Of a DNA stretch of 64,000 nucleotides, positions 52,290 to 61,333 are shown one piece after another. The stretch is taken from NCBI RefSeq assembly GCF_947495255.1, contig NZ_CANLYI010000004.1, positions 1-64,000 of the forward strand. The letters run 5' to 3'. Origin of the DNA: an uncultured Winogradskyella sp. (GTDB lineage Bacteria; Bacteroidota; Bacteroidia; Flavobacteriales; Flavobacteriaceae). Numbering within the stretch: position 1 is the first letter of the stretch; each line of letters opens with the position of its first letter. Both the position numbers and the translations under genes were made by a program. The notes beneath the pieces were generated by a model. That model was not told the origin of the DNA. It saw only the letters and a program-made list of their open reading frames with translations, and made no database searches.

Positions 52290-53318
52290 ATGATAAAAAA
52301 CGATTTATTCCTAAGAGCATTAAAAGGTGAAATAGTAGAACGTCCACCAGTTTGGATGATGCGTCAAGCAGGTAGATACTTACCAGAGTTTATGGAAATC
52401 AAAGCAAAGTATGATTTCTTTACACGCTGCCAAACACCAGAATTAGCAAGTGAAATTACAGTACAACCGATTCGTCGTTATGGTATGGATGTTGCTATTC
52501 TGTTTTCAGATATTTTAGTGATTCCTCAAGCGATGAATATTGAAGTACAAATGAAGCCTAATTTTGGGCCTTACTTACCAAATCCTATCCGCTCTCAAAA
52601 AGATGTGGATAATGTAATCGTTCCTGATGTAAAAGAAGCTTTAAACTATGTTTACGATGCTATAAAAGCAACCAAAGAAAAACTTAATGACGAAATTCCG
52701 TTAATTGGTTTTGCTGGTTCACCTTGGACAATTTTATGTTACTGTGTGCAAGGACAAGGTTCTAAAAACTTTGATAAAGCCAAAGAATTTTGTTTTACAA
52801 ATCCGATTGCTGCACATCAATTATTACAGAAAATTACAGATACTACAATTGCTTATTTAAAGGAAAAAGTAAAAGCTGGATGTAATGCTGTACAAGTTTT
52901 TGATTCTTGGGGAGGCATGTTATCACCTGTAGATTATCAAGAATTTTCTTGGCAATATATTCAACAAATCATTGATGCGTTAAAAGACGATGCACCAGTT
53001 ATCGCTTTTGGTAAAGGGTGTTGGTTTGCTTTAGATACTATGGCTAAATCTGGAGCGTCTGCTTTAGGTATAGACTGGACGTGTTCTGCACGTAACGCAC
53101 GTTACCTAACAGGAGGAAATATTACGCTACAAGGTAACTTTGACCCAACGCGATTATTTTCGCCACCTGCAGAAATTAAGAAGATGGTTACTCAGATGAT
53201 TAACGACTTTGGAAAAGATAAATACATTGTTAATTTAGGCCATGGTATTTTACCAAACATACCTTTAGAAAATGCCAAAGCATTCATTGATGCTGTTAAA
53301 GAATATAAAGCAGAATAA
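52290..53318 (+). CDS. hemE: Uroporphyrinogen decarboxylase
   Basis: A 342-residue enzyme converting uroporphyrinogen III to coproporphyrinogen III without a cofactor. The N-terminal signature [15 protein letters not shown] holds the substrate Arg residues, and [19 protein letters not shown] and GFAGSPWTI blocks follow, with the active Asp in the FSDIL segment. Length is standard. It is the third gene of the hemA operon and starts 2 bp after hemCD. Confidence 0.95.
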   Translation: MIKNDLFLRALKGEIVERPPVWMMRQAGRYLPEFMEIKAKYDFFTRCQTPELASEITVQPIRRYGMDVAILFSDILVIPQAMNIEVQMKPNFGPYLPNPIRSQKDVDNVIVPDVKEALNYVYDAIKATKEKLNDEIPLIGFAGSPWTILCYCVQGQGSKNFDKAKEFCFTNPIAAHQLLQKITDTTIAYLKEKVKAGCNAVQVFDSWGGMLSPVDYQEFSWQYIQQIIDALKDDAPVIAFGKGCWFALDTMAKSGASALGIDWTCSARNARYLTGGNITLQGNFDPTRLFSPPAEIKKMVTQMINDFGKDKYIVNLGHGILPNIPLENAKAFIDAVKEYKAE

Positions 53319-53391
53319 GTTTAATTCTCTATTATTGTAACTTAAAACACCTTTTAACGTCTTTTAAGTATAGCCAATTAAAAACAATAAT

Positions 53392-54159
53392 ATGATTAAT
53401 AACATATTAAAAGGTATAAAAGCTTATACCGGAACTTTTGCTTTAATTTCTCAGTTAAAACTTTGGAAATACTTCGCCATTCCTATTATTATTAGCGTTG
53501 TAACAGCCTTAATGATTGGGTTATCTGCTTACGGATTATCTGACAACATTGGACGTTTTATTGCTAACATTTGGCCATGGAAATGGGGAAGTGAAACCTT
53601 CACCTCAATTTCTACCTTTATTGGTGGCATTGTTGTTATTGCCACTGGCCTAATTCTATACAAACACATCATCATGGCTTTTTCTGCGCCATTTATGAGT
53701 CCGGTTTCAGAAAAAATTGAAGCACATTTAACAGGTGTAGAAAGACACAACCATAGAAAAACGTCTTTTCAAGAACAATTATGGAGAGGTATTAGAATAA
53801 ATATTAGAAATTTAGGAAAAGAATTACTCTTTACAATACCTCTATTACTATTGAAATTTATTCCAATAGTCAATATATTTTCAACCGCATTATTGTTTTT
53901 ATTGCAAGCCTATTATGCAGGTTTTGGTAATATGGATTATACTTTAGAACGACATTTTAAATATAAAGAAAGCATCAATTTTGTTGGAAAACATAAAGGC
54001 ATTGCAATTGGTAATGGTATTGTTTTCATGCTCTTTTTATTAATTCCGGTTGTAGGTGTAATTTTGGTTTTACCAATGAGTGTAACAGCTTCTTCAATAA
54101 ATACCGTAAATCTATTAGAACAAGAAAATTCTCTAAACCACAATAGCGTCATAGTATGA
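53392..54159 (+). CDS. EI24/CysZ-like membrane protein
   Basis: A 255-residue inner-membrane protein of the EI24 domain type (CysZ family): four main helices, with LWKYFAIPIIISVVTALM at the start and FSAPFMSPVSEKIEAHLTG as the conserved middle block. CysZ is a sulfate channel, but EI24 proteins in Bacteroidota often sit in hem clusters and their role is not clear. It lies 73 bp after hemE and overlaps the next gene by 4 bp. Confidence 0.85.
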   Translation: MINNILKGIKAYTGTFALISQLKLWKYFAIPIIISVVTALMIGLSAYGLSDNIGRFIANIWPWKWGSETFTSISTFIGGIVVIATGLILYKHIIMAFSAPFMSPVSEKIEAHLTGVERHNHRKTSFQEQLWRGIRINIRNLGKELLFTIPLLLLKFIPIVNIFSTALLFLLQAYYAGFGNMDYTLERHFKYKESINFVGKHKGIAIGNGIVFMLFLLIPVVGVILVLPMSVTASSINTVNLLEQENSLNHNSVIV

Positions 54160-54704
54160 TGGTTGCAAAATTTAATGATTTCGAAATAAATCCAATACAT
54201 AAGGGCGACGCTTGGAAGGTTTGTGATTTGTGTGTGGCCAATGCAGATAGATTAAAACGCTATTTTCCAAAAACCTTAGAACAGAATTTAAATCCAACCT
54301 TATCTCAACTATTTGTTGAAAAAATGGTAAAACAGTTTGAAGACAAAGAAACGTTTCTATTCACTTTAAAACATTCTGAAACTAGAGAACTCGCAGGACT
54401 TATTTATATCAAGGAGCTCGATTGGAACATAAAACAAGGAGAATTCGCCTACTGCATTGGTTATCCTTTTGAAGGGCAAGGCTTAATGTCTAAGGCGATT
54501 GATAAACTATCACAACATGCATTCACTAATTTAGGTCTAGAAACGCTTCAAATTATTGCTCATAAAGACAATTTACCAAGTGTAAAGGTGGCTTTAAACA
54601 ATGATTTTAAATGGATTAAAACTTTAGTCAATGAGTTTACACCAAATGGAGAAGCACCTTTGGATATGGAGTTATATGAATTATACAGACCTAGCAGGTT
54701 TTAA
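54156..54704 (+). CDS. GNAT family N-acetyltransferase
   Basis: A 182-residue acetyltransferase of the RimJ/RimL-like GNAT branch: beta-strands in the N-terminal half, GFAGLIYIKELDWN-like core, YCIGYPFEGQGLMSKAI as the acetyl-CoA loop, and HKDNLPSVKVALNNDFKW as motif B. It probably acetylates a protein N-terminus or small amine. It overlaps the stop of the EI24 gene by 4 bp. The first REP palindrome lies 24 bp after its stop. Confidence 0.88.
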   Translation: MMVAKFNDFEINPIHKGDAWKVCDLCVANADRLKRYFPKTLEQNLNPTLSQLFVEKMVKQFEDKETFLFTLKHSETRELAGLIYIKELDWNIKQGEFAYCIGYPFEGQGLMSKAIDKLSQHAFTNLGLETLQIIAHKDNLPSVKVALNNDFKWIKTLVNEFTPNGEAPLDMELYELYRPSRF

Positions 54705-54728
54705 AAATCTAATAGCAAATATCACAAT

Positions 54729-54755
54729 CCTGCAAGGTTTCCAAAACCTTGTAGG
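54729..54755. repeat. REP palindrome 1, upstream of the RAYT-HemF fusion
   Basis: CCTGCAAGGTTT-CCA-AAACCTTGTAGG, an almost perfect inverted repeat. It is the same family as the palindromes at 55296-55326 and 55356-55381, and lies 19 bp before the RAYT start. Confidence 0.85.
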
Positions 54756-54773
54756 TATTTAAGAGAAAACACC

Positions 54774-56303
54774 ATGAAACTAGAAACTTTAGAAAAAGAC
54801 CATTATTATCATATATATAATCGTGGAATTGATGGCTGTAATATCTTTAATTCCGATGAAAACAAACGTTATTTTCTAGAGTTAACAGGAAAATATTTAG
54901 ACAACAAAATAAAAATTTCGGCTTATTGTCTTTTAGATAATCATTTTCATTTTCTAATTCAAATTAATGCTGAAACAAAGGAAGCTACTCAAGCTTTTTC
55001 TAATCTTTTCAATGCTTACTCTAAAGCATTCAATAAGCAAAACAACAGAACTGGAAGTATTTTCGAAAAACATTTTAAGCGAAAAAAGATAGATTCAGAA
55101 GCTTATTTTAAAACTGTATTTTGTTACATTCATCGTAATCCTAAAAATAATTGGCAACATTACAAATTCTCTTCTTATTCTTTTTATCATCTTGAAAAAA
55201 CACCGAAATACTTTAATTTAGACAAAAATTACAGTTTGGATTTATTTAGTAATTTAAACAATCTAAAGTATGTCCACAACCAATATAAAATAGAAGACCT
55301 ACAAGGTTCTGAAAACCTTGCAGGTCAAAATAACAACAATCATAAATCTCACAATCTACAAGGTCTCAAAGACCTTGTAAGTTTTAAACCCAACAATATT
55401 ATCAAAGACAAATTCTTCAAATACATACACCAATTACAAGATACTATCACTTCAAAGCTTGAAGAAGTGGATGGTAAAGCGAAATTCCAAGAAGATATTT
55501 GGGAACGACCAGAAGGTGGAGGCGGAAGAACACGCGTCATTGAAAATGGTGCTGTTTTCGAAAAAGGTGGTGTAAACATATCTGGTGTTCATGGTAAATT
55601 ACCAGACAGCATGCAAAAATATTTTGGTGTAGAAGATGCTGATTTTTTTGCTTGTGGTTTAAGTTTAGTCTTGCATCCTACAAATCCAATGGTTCCAACG
55701 GTTCACGCGAATTGGCGCTATTTTGAAATGTATGATAAAGAAGGTAACATCGTTGACCAATGGTTTGGTGGTGGACAAGATTTAACGCCTTACTACTTAT
55801 TTAAAGAAGATGCCAAACACTTTCATCAAACTTGCAAAACGGCTTGCAACAAACATAACCCAGAATTTTACCCAAAATACAAGTCGCGTTGCGATGAATA
55901 CTTTTACAACGCTCATAGAAATGAAGGTCGTGGTTTAGGTGGTTTATTCTTTGATTATTGCAAAGCCACAGACGAGATGAGTATGCAAAATTGGTACGAT
56001 TTTGTTACCGAAGTTGGAGATAGTTTCCTGGAAGCTTATGTACCAATTGTTGAAAAACGAAAAACTTTAGAATACACCAAACCGCAACGCGACTGGCAAG
56101 AAATTAGAAGAGGACGTTATGTGGAATTCAATTTAGTGCATGATAAAGGCACATTATTCGGTTTGAAAACTAATGGACGCATAGAAAGTATCCTAATGAG
56201 TTTACCACCACATGTACAATGGGTTTACGACCATCAACCAGAAGCCGGAAGTGAGGAAGAAAAACTAATTAAGGTCTTACAAAATCCTGTGGATTGGGTT
56301 TAA
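54774..56303 (+). CDS. RAYT transposase fused in frame to coproporphyrinogen-III oxidase (HemF)
   Basis: A 509-residue single frame. Residues 1-172 are a complete REP-associated tyrosine transposase (Y1/HUH): YYHIYNRGID, the metal-binding HFH in DNHFHFL, RTGSIFEKHFKR, and the likely nucleophile Tyr in CYIHRNP. Residues 174-203 are encoded by two REP palindromes (EDLQGSENLAG and HNLQGLKDL). Residues 211-509 are a full aerobic HemF: KDKFFKYIHQLQDT, RPEGGGGRTRVIENG, VHANWRYFE, NAHRNEGRGLGGLF, ending NPVDWV. The codon where HemF normally starts is ATC (55401), and no ATG, GTG or TTG occurs in frame between the RAYT part and HemF's start. The oxidase would have to be made as a fusion, be cleaved, or start at ATT/ATC. 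Confidence 0.9.
   Translation: MKLETLEKDHYYHIYNRGIDGCNIFNSDENKRYFLELTGKYLDNKIKISAYCLLDNHFHFLIQINAETKEATQAFSNLFNAYSKAFNKQNNRTGSIFEKHFKRKKIDSEAYFKTVFCYIHRNPKNNWQHYKFSSYSFYHLEKTPKYFNLDKNYSLDLFSNLNNLKYVHNQYKIEDLQGSENLAGQNNNNHKSHNLQGLKDLVSFKPNNIIKDKFFKYIHQLQDTITSKLEEVDGKAKFQEDIWERPEGGGGRTRVIENGAVFEKGGVNISGVHGKLPDSMQKYFGVEDADFFACGLSLVLHPTNPMVPTVHANWRYFEMYDKEGNIVDQWFGGGQDLTPYYLFKEDAKHFHQTCKTACNKHNPEFYPKYKSRCDEYFYNAHRNEGRGLGGLFFDYCKATDEMSMQNWYDFVTEVGDSFLEAYVPIVEKRKTLEYTKPQRDWQEIRRGRYVEFNLVHDKGTLFGLKTNGRIESILMSLPPHVQWVYDHQPEAGSEEEKLIKVLQNPVDWV
55296..55326. repeat. REP palindrome 2, translated inside the fusion
   Basis: GACCTACAAGGTT and AACCTTGCAGGTC pair with one mismatch around CTGAA. It lies just after the RAYT domain and is read through as residues about 174-184. 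Confidence 0.85.
55356..55381. repeat. REP palindrome 3, translated inside the fusion
   Basis: CTACAAGGTCT and AGACCTTGTAAG pair with one mismatch. It lies 30 bp after REP 2 and just before the HemF part. Confidence 0.8.
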
Positions 56304-56321
56304 CTTTCAAGTAAATTAAAG

Positions 56322-56708
56322 ATGAATTGTTACTGCGGAAATTCAAAATCATATACAGATTGTTGCGAAGTTTTTCATCTCAATAAAGGAAAAACAGAAA
56401 CCGCTGAGCAACTCATGCGTTCTCGTTATAGTGCGTTTGTTTTGGCCGATGGCGATTATTTAATGGCAACACATCACAGTTCTACAAGACCAATAAAAGA
56501 GAAAAAAGCCATTGTAAAATGGGCAAAATCCGTACAATGGATACGACTAGAAGTATTAGAAACTTCAAATGGCTCAATAAATGATGTAGAAGGAATTGTT
56601 ACCTTTAACGCTTATTTCTTTGAAAAAGGAAAAGTAGACGTCATTAGCGAAAAGTCCGCTTTTGTAAAAGAAAATAACCAATGGTTTTACTTAGGATTGA
56701 GTAAATAA
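56322..56708 (+). CDS. YchJ family protein with SEC-C motif
   Basis: A 128-residue protein of the YchJ/UPF0225 family. The N-terminus carries a SEC-C zinc motif (CYCGNSKSYTDCC). The rest is an NTF2-like alpha/beta domain with TAEQLMRSRYSAFVLADGDYL, the family's most conserved block. Function is not established. It starts 18 bp after hemF and is probably co-transcribed. Confidence 0.9.
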   Translation: MNCYCGNSKSYTDCCEVFHLNKGKTETAEQLMRSRYSAFVLADGDYLMATHHSSTRPIKEKKAIVKWAKSVQWIRLEVLETSNGSINDVEGIVTFNAYFFEKGKVDVISEKSAFVKENNQWFYLGLSK

Positions 56709-56719
56709 AAAATCAAATT

Positions 56720-57493
56720 ATGTGGAAATTATTTAAGCGTGTCTTTTTAATTATTAATATAAAAACATTTGTAATTACAGGTTTAGCCATTGCATCAACG
56801 GCCTTTTGCTTACATTTTCATATTAAAGCGGATTTCCCATTAACGCTAATTGGTACAGCTATTGTATTTCCTATTGTGTTTTCAATTGGTGGTGCATATA
56901 AACGTAGAGAAGTTGCACTTGATGAATATGGTTCAATTAAAGCTCATGGACGTGCGTTGTATTTTGCAGTATCAGATTGGTTAGAGAATCCACCTCAAGA
57001 GCTTAAAGACGAATTAAAAGTCCACCTTGGAAATCTATTAAGCTCATGTAAACATGTCTTCTCAAATCCTGTGAGTGATTTAGAAGAAAACGAAAAAGCA
57101 GTTTATAGAAGCTTTCAAGATTTATCAAAATTTATTAAAAGCATGCGCTCTTATGGCTTACCATCTGGTGAAGCTTCAAGGTCTAATCAGTTTTTAAGTA
57201 AAATGATGATTTCTTTTGAGCGCGTTAAACACATTTACCAATACAGAACACCTAGAACTTTAAGAACCTATAGTGATATTTTTATAGTGGTTTTACCTGT
57301 TATTTACGGTCCACATTTTGCGCATAACGTCACAAGTTATAACTACGGATTAGAATTTGCAGTTCCAATTATGTTTAGTGTTATTTTGGTGGCTTTAGAT
57401 AATATTCAATCGCATTTAGAAAATCCTTTTGACCAACAAGGCGAAGATGATGTTTACATCAATGATGAGAAATTTATCAGGAATTTAGATTAG
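56720..57493 (+). CDS. Bestrophin-like membrane protein
   Basis: A 257-residue inner-membrane protein with two N-terminal helices (about residues 10-58) and two near the C-terminus (about 180-225). The final segment DNIQSHLENPFDQQGEDDV resembles the acidic (E/D)xPF...DDD tail of bestrophin-type anion channels, and the size fits. Anion transport is a guess. It starts 11 bp after the YchJ gene. Convergent with the helicase gene. Confidence 0.7.
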   Translation: MWKLFKRVFLIINIKTFVITGLAIASTAFCLHFHIKADFPLTLIGTAIVFPIVFSIGGAYKRREVALDEYGSIKAHGRALYFAVSDWLENPPQELKDELKVHLGNLLSSCKHVFSNPVSDLEENEKAVYRSFQDLSKFIKSMRSYGLPSGEASRSNQFLSKMMISFERVKHIYQYRTPRTLRTYSDIFIVVLPVIYGPHFAHNVTSYNYGLEFAVPIMFSVILVALDNIQSHLENPFDQQGEDDVYINDEKFIRNLD

Positions 57494-57505
57494 ACATATA
57501 TCTAA

Positions 57506-60142
57506 CTATTTCCAAACCATAACTTCTTTAGTCACTTCTTTAAACGCATTGTAAACATGAAACAATCGTGCTTTTAATAGTAGTTTTCTACCCTCAACAC
57601 TTCGGGTAAATAATAATTTGTTTTTTCCTAAATAATGCGCCCAATACTTTTGAAACACTAATGCATTGTCCTTTTTATCACCAAATAATTCTGGGATAGG
57701 ATAGAAATTTTCAACATCGAAATGCTTTCTGAAAAGATTCGTTTTTATTATTAAATATCTAGGTGATTCAATGGGTTCTAAAAGCTCACTCAAGGCTTTG
57801 GTGAATAATGAATTTTCTAGCGCATTGGCACCAACTAAATAACAAACCACATCGCCTTTTCCTAACAAATAAGAATTGACTATAATGTCGTTTCTGTTTG
57901 AAGTGATATATCTCAACTCATTTAGAGTATCAAGAATGGCTAATCCCATTTTTTTAATTTTCTTATACAAATAGCCATGTCTTACGAAGAGTTTTAAGGC
58001 TTTATACAGCTTATAGCCAAACATAGCCACAAACGCAGCAACAAAAGCATAGACAAAATAAAGTACACCTCTTTGTAAAATGAGATTGAAACTATTAACT
58101 ATAAATTCTACATAAAAAAGCGTTATGGTAATTAACAATTCCATCACAAAAAACCGAAGTACATCAAAATAATAGATTTGTTTTTGTCTTTTAAATGGTC
58201 GCTTTCCTTGATGTAAAATCTTTACTTCTTTGGTTAACTTCGTGCCTTTTCCTATAGCATTATTCCATTTTTCGGTAATTAAAATTCGCTTTGTTGCAAC
58301 ATTTAATGTCGATTCATTTAATGCATCAATAGATTCTACAGGAATCTCATCAGGAATATTCAACCGTTCAAAGCCATTAGAAATAAGCGGAATCGTACTG
58401 TTTGTAACACCTACAAAAGCTTCAAACCGTCGCTTTAAAGTATCTACTTCTTTTCCGCCGTCTAAATCGGTTGGGTCCACACAAGCTAAATGCCAAATGT
58501 TTCCGGTTTTTTTAGGCGAATCTAAATCTTTCCGAATCGCTCTACCTCGCATTTGGTTAGACGATACAAACGAACCAATAAACGAAGCCAGAATTAAACT
58601 GTTTATAGATGGCGCATCCCAACCTTCGCCTAACAAGGATTTTGTACCGACTAAAACTCTAATATTTCCAGCTTCAAAAAGTTGTGTAATAATGCTTACT
58701 ATTGAGTTTTTCGGTTTTCCTTTCGCTGTAACCAATAAAAACGAAGCATCGATTTGCAATGGTGAAAACGAAAAATTATCTAAAGATTCAATCGCTTCAA
58801 AAGCATTTAAAATGGATTGATGAATAATTACAATACTGCCAGAAAGCACAGCTAATTCTTCAGGTTTATTGCAATAATGTCTTATATATTGAAAAATAGG
58901 AAGCACACCAATTTTATCGATATTTTCTATTTCTTCAGTTGTAATATTTAAAAATTCCTTTCGGATATAATCCGTTAGAATCACGCATCTTAAATCTCGT
59001 TTTAAGCTTTCGCGTTCTGCCTTAACAATACTAACGATGCTTTTCAATTTGCTTGGACTGTTAGACAAGGATTTGTAAAGTAGTTGTTCGCCAATAAAAT
59101 CGACTGAATTCCGCTCAAAAACATTAAGCTTTCGTAATCGTTTCTCTAATGTTAAAATGTACTTCTCTTGCTCTATTAATTGTTCTCTATCGGAAACTAA
59201 GATATTCTGAAACAAAATACCAAGCCAATGCAAATTGAGCTCTGGAAACTGAATCATTTCCTTTTCATCGAAACCAAGAACTTCTAATTTTTGATGTTCT
59301 ATTTCAAAGCCACAGGCATCCAAAAAGATGAGAATAGCAGAAAAATATTCGGTATTAGAATAGAGTTCATCTAAATGCCAATTTGGGTTTTTATAAAAAC
59401 GATGTTCAATTAAAAAATTGATAAAGGTTTCATCCTTTAATAATTCATCTTTAAAATCTGAAATATTTCGTCTGTAATCAACGATAAAATTTATCTCTAA
59501 ATCTTCGGGTTTTGAGAAATAAACAAAATCTTGATGTGGACTTAAATCCCCTTCGCGCACTAAATTTGGCACTGCAATTTCATCATCAACTTCGCCACAA
59601 AGCGTAAAATATTTAGACACTTCTGCTCTACTGCTATCATAAGGTGGTGTTGCGGTTAATGCTACGATGTAAAACTCAGAATTCCGTTTTAAGTCCATTA
59701 AGCAGTTCCACCATGCATTTTTTAAATGATGCGCTTCGTCTAAAACTAAAGTTTCAATATTGTGTTTTTTAAAGAATTGATAATAATCGGTTTTATCTTC
59801 AAAGGTTTTATAAAATGCATGAAGCGATTGATAGGTAGAAAATGTAACATCACTTGGCTTTTTAATATCGAATGAATAGGTTTCAAAATCGCAATTCTCA
59901 GTAAAAAAAGATTGTAAACGGTCTTCCCACTGATTTCTTATGGTCAACGTTGGCGCTAAAACCAGTGTTTTCTTTCCTAATTTTCTAACGATTTCTAATC
60001 CTAAGATGGTTTTCCCAGAACCTGGAGGTGCAATTACATGAAAATGATTATCTGCAATATGACTGCTAAAATGTTTTAAAAGTTCAGCCTGATAGCTTCG
60101 CCAAGGAAAAATAAATTCTAAATCATCTAAGGATTTGAGCAC
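57506..60142 (-). CDS. DEAH-box helicase with C-terminal membrane segments
   Basis: An 878-residue superfamily 2 helicase: Q-like region WRSYQAELL, Walker A APPGSGKT (residues 38-45), motif II LDEAHHL (about 134-140), motif III ALTATPP, and a second RecA domain with GTKSLLGEGWDAPSINSL and motif VI SNQMRGRAIRKD (about residue 530). About 664-714 contains two hydrophobic segments (LLITITLFYVEFIVNSF, GVLYFVYAFVAAFVAMF), followed by a 160-residue soluble tail. Helicases of the type III restriction-like or defence kind lack such membrane parts. It lies antisense between the hem genes and hemB. Role unknown; a defence function is possible. Confidence 0.85.
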   Translation of the reverse strand: MLKSLDDLEFIFPWRSYQAELLKHFSSHIADNHFHVIAPPGSGKTILGLEIVRKLGKKTLVLAPTLTIRNQWEDRLQSFFTENCDFETYSFDIKKPSDVTFSTYQSLHAFYKTFEDKTDYYQFFKKHNIETLVLDEAHHLKNAWWNCLMDLKRNSEFYIVALTATPPYDSSRAEVSKYFTLCGEVDDEIAVPNLVREGDLSPHQDFVYFSKPEDLEINFIVDYRRNISDFKDELLKDETFINFLIEHRFYKNPNWHLDELYSNTEYFSAILIFLDACGFEIEHQKLEVLGFDEKEMIQFPELNLHWLGILFQNILVSDREQLIEQEKYILTLEKRLRKLNVFERNSVDFIGEQLLYKSLSNSPSKLKSIVSIVKAERESLKRDLRCVILTDYIRKEFLNITTEEIENIDKIGVLPIFQYIRHYCNKPEELAVLSGSIVIIHQSILNAFEAIESLDNFSFSPLQIDASFLLVTAKGKPKNSIVSIITQLFEAGNIRVLVGTKSLLGEGWDAPSINSLILASFIGSFVSSNQMRGRAIRKDLDSPKKTGNIWHLACVDPTDLDGGKEVDTLKRRFEAFVGVTNSTIPLISNGFERLNIPDEIPVESIDALNESTLNVATKRILITEKWNNAIGKGTKLTKEVKILHQGKRPFKRQKQIYYFDVLRFFVMELLITITLFYVEFIVNSFNLILQRGVLYFVYAFVAAFVAMFGYKLYKALKLFVRHGYLYKKIKKMGLAILDTLNELRYITSNRNDIIVNSYLLGKGDVVCYLVGANALENSLFTKALSELLEPIESPRYLIIKTNLFRKHFDVENFYPIPELFGDKKDNALVFQKYWAHYLGKNKLLFTRSVEGRKLLLKARLFHVYNAFKEVTKEVMVWK

Positions 60143-60163
60143 TTAAAAATGGGTTTAAATCGT

Positions 60164-60171
60164 TAACTTTG
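60164..60171 (+). promoter_or_regulatory. -7 element before hemB
   Basis: TAACTTTG, a TAnnTTTG match 83 bp before the hemB ATG, with a REP-like sequence in between. Confidence 0.5.
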
Positions 60172-60209
60172 TATTTGATAAAAGTAATCATAATCCTCAT
60201 ACATTAAAA

Positions 60210-60240
60210 CCCGTCAGGTTTCTAAAACCTAAAAGGTCTA
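60210..60240. repeat. Diverged REP-like sequence in the hemB leader
   Basis: CCCGTCAGGTTTCTAAAACCT followed by AAAAGGTCTAC is a one-sided, diverged relative of the palindromes near hemF. It lies in the 5' untranslated region of hemB. Confidence 0.5.
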
Positions 60241-60254
60241 CAAAATATAAAATC

Positions 60255-61247
60255 ATGTTTCCAATTAGAAGAAATCGAAGACTAAGAACTAACGACGCTA
60301 TTAGAAGTTTAGTTAGAGAAACTTATATTACACCAAATGACTTTTTAGTACCACTTTTTGTTGTTGAAGGAAAAGGGATAAAAGAAGAAATTGCATCGAT
60401 GCCAAATTACTATCGCTTCAGTTTAGATTTACTGAAAGAAGAAGTGAAATTATTATGGAGTTTAGGTTTAAAATCAGTTTTACTATTTGTAAAAGTTGAT
60501 GATAGCTTAAAAGACAATAAAGGGACAGAAGCTTGGAACCCGAATGGCTTAATGCAACGTGCAATTAAAACCGTAAAAGAGGTTTGCCCAGGAATGTTAG
60601 TAATGACAGATGTGGCTTTAGACCCATACTCATCTTACGGACACGATGGTATTGTTGAAGGTGGAAAAATTATAAACGATGCAACCGTTGAGGCGTTAGC
60701 TGAAATGAGTTTGTCTCACGCAGAAGCCGGAGCCGATTTTGTAGCACCAAGCGATATGATGGATGGTAGAATTATAGGTATTAGAGAAGCCTTAGACCAA
60801 TCTAACCTTATTGATGTTGGTATTATGAGTTATTCGGCTAAATATGCATCTGCATTTTATGGCCCTTTTAGAGATGCTTTAGATTCTGCACCAGTGGATT
60901 TGGCAGATGTTCCGAAGGACAAAAAATCTTATCAAATGGATTTTGCTAATAGAGACGAAGCTATTAAAGAAACCGAAATGGATATTAATGAAGGTGCAGA
61001 TATTGTAATGGTAAAACCAGGTCTTTGTTATTTGGATATCGTACGCGATATTAAAAACAATTTTAATGTTCCTTTGGCTGTTTATCAAGTATCTGGTGAA
61101 TATGCGATGCTAAAAGCTGCAGCCGAAAAAGGGTGGTTAGACCATGACGCTGTAATGATGGAGCAAGTGACTGCTATTAAGCGTGCTGGTGCGGATATTA
61201 TTGCTAGTTATTTTGCAAAGGATGTGGTTAAGCTACTTAATAAATAA
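60255..61247 (+). CDS. hemB: Delta-aminolevulinic acid dehydratase (porphobilinogen synthase)
   Basis: A 330-residue enzyme joining two aminolevulinate molecules to porphobilinogen. The catalytic lysines are Lys196 (YSAKYAS) and Lys254 (VMVKPGLCYLD). The metal loop reads TDVALDPYSSYGHDGI: the Cys residues of zinc-dependent enzymes are replaced by Ala and Asp, which points to the magnesium-type active site. It is separated from the hemA operon by the antisense helicase and has its own promoter. Confidence 0.95.
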   Translation: MFPIRRNRRLRTNDAIRSLVRETYITPNDFLVPLFVVEGKGIKEEIASMPNYYRFSLDLLKEEVKLLWSLGLKSVLLFVKVDDSLKDNKGTEAWNPNGLMQRAIKTVKEVCPGMLVMTDVALDPYSSYGHDGIVEGGKIINDATVEALAEMSLSHAEAGADFVAPSDMMDGRIIGIREALDQSNLIDVGIMSYSAKYASAFYGPFRDALDSAPVDLADVPKDKKSYQMDFANRDEAIKETEMDINEGADIVMVKPGLCYLDIVRDIKNNFNVPLAVYQVSGEYAMLKAAAEKGWLDHDAVMMEQVTAIKRAGADIIASYFAKDVVKLLNK

Positions 61248-61333
61248 CGAATACAGAATACTAAACAAATTATTTTTACTATTTTCAGTTTCGAATCAAT
61301 CGAATAACCAATAAATTGATTTCGAAACTAAAA

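Noticed and set aside
58230..58820. Plus-strand frame of 196 residues inside the helicase gene
   Set aside because: It is a shadow of the helicase gene. Its sequence has no recognisable motif and lacks promoter support.
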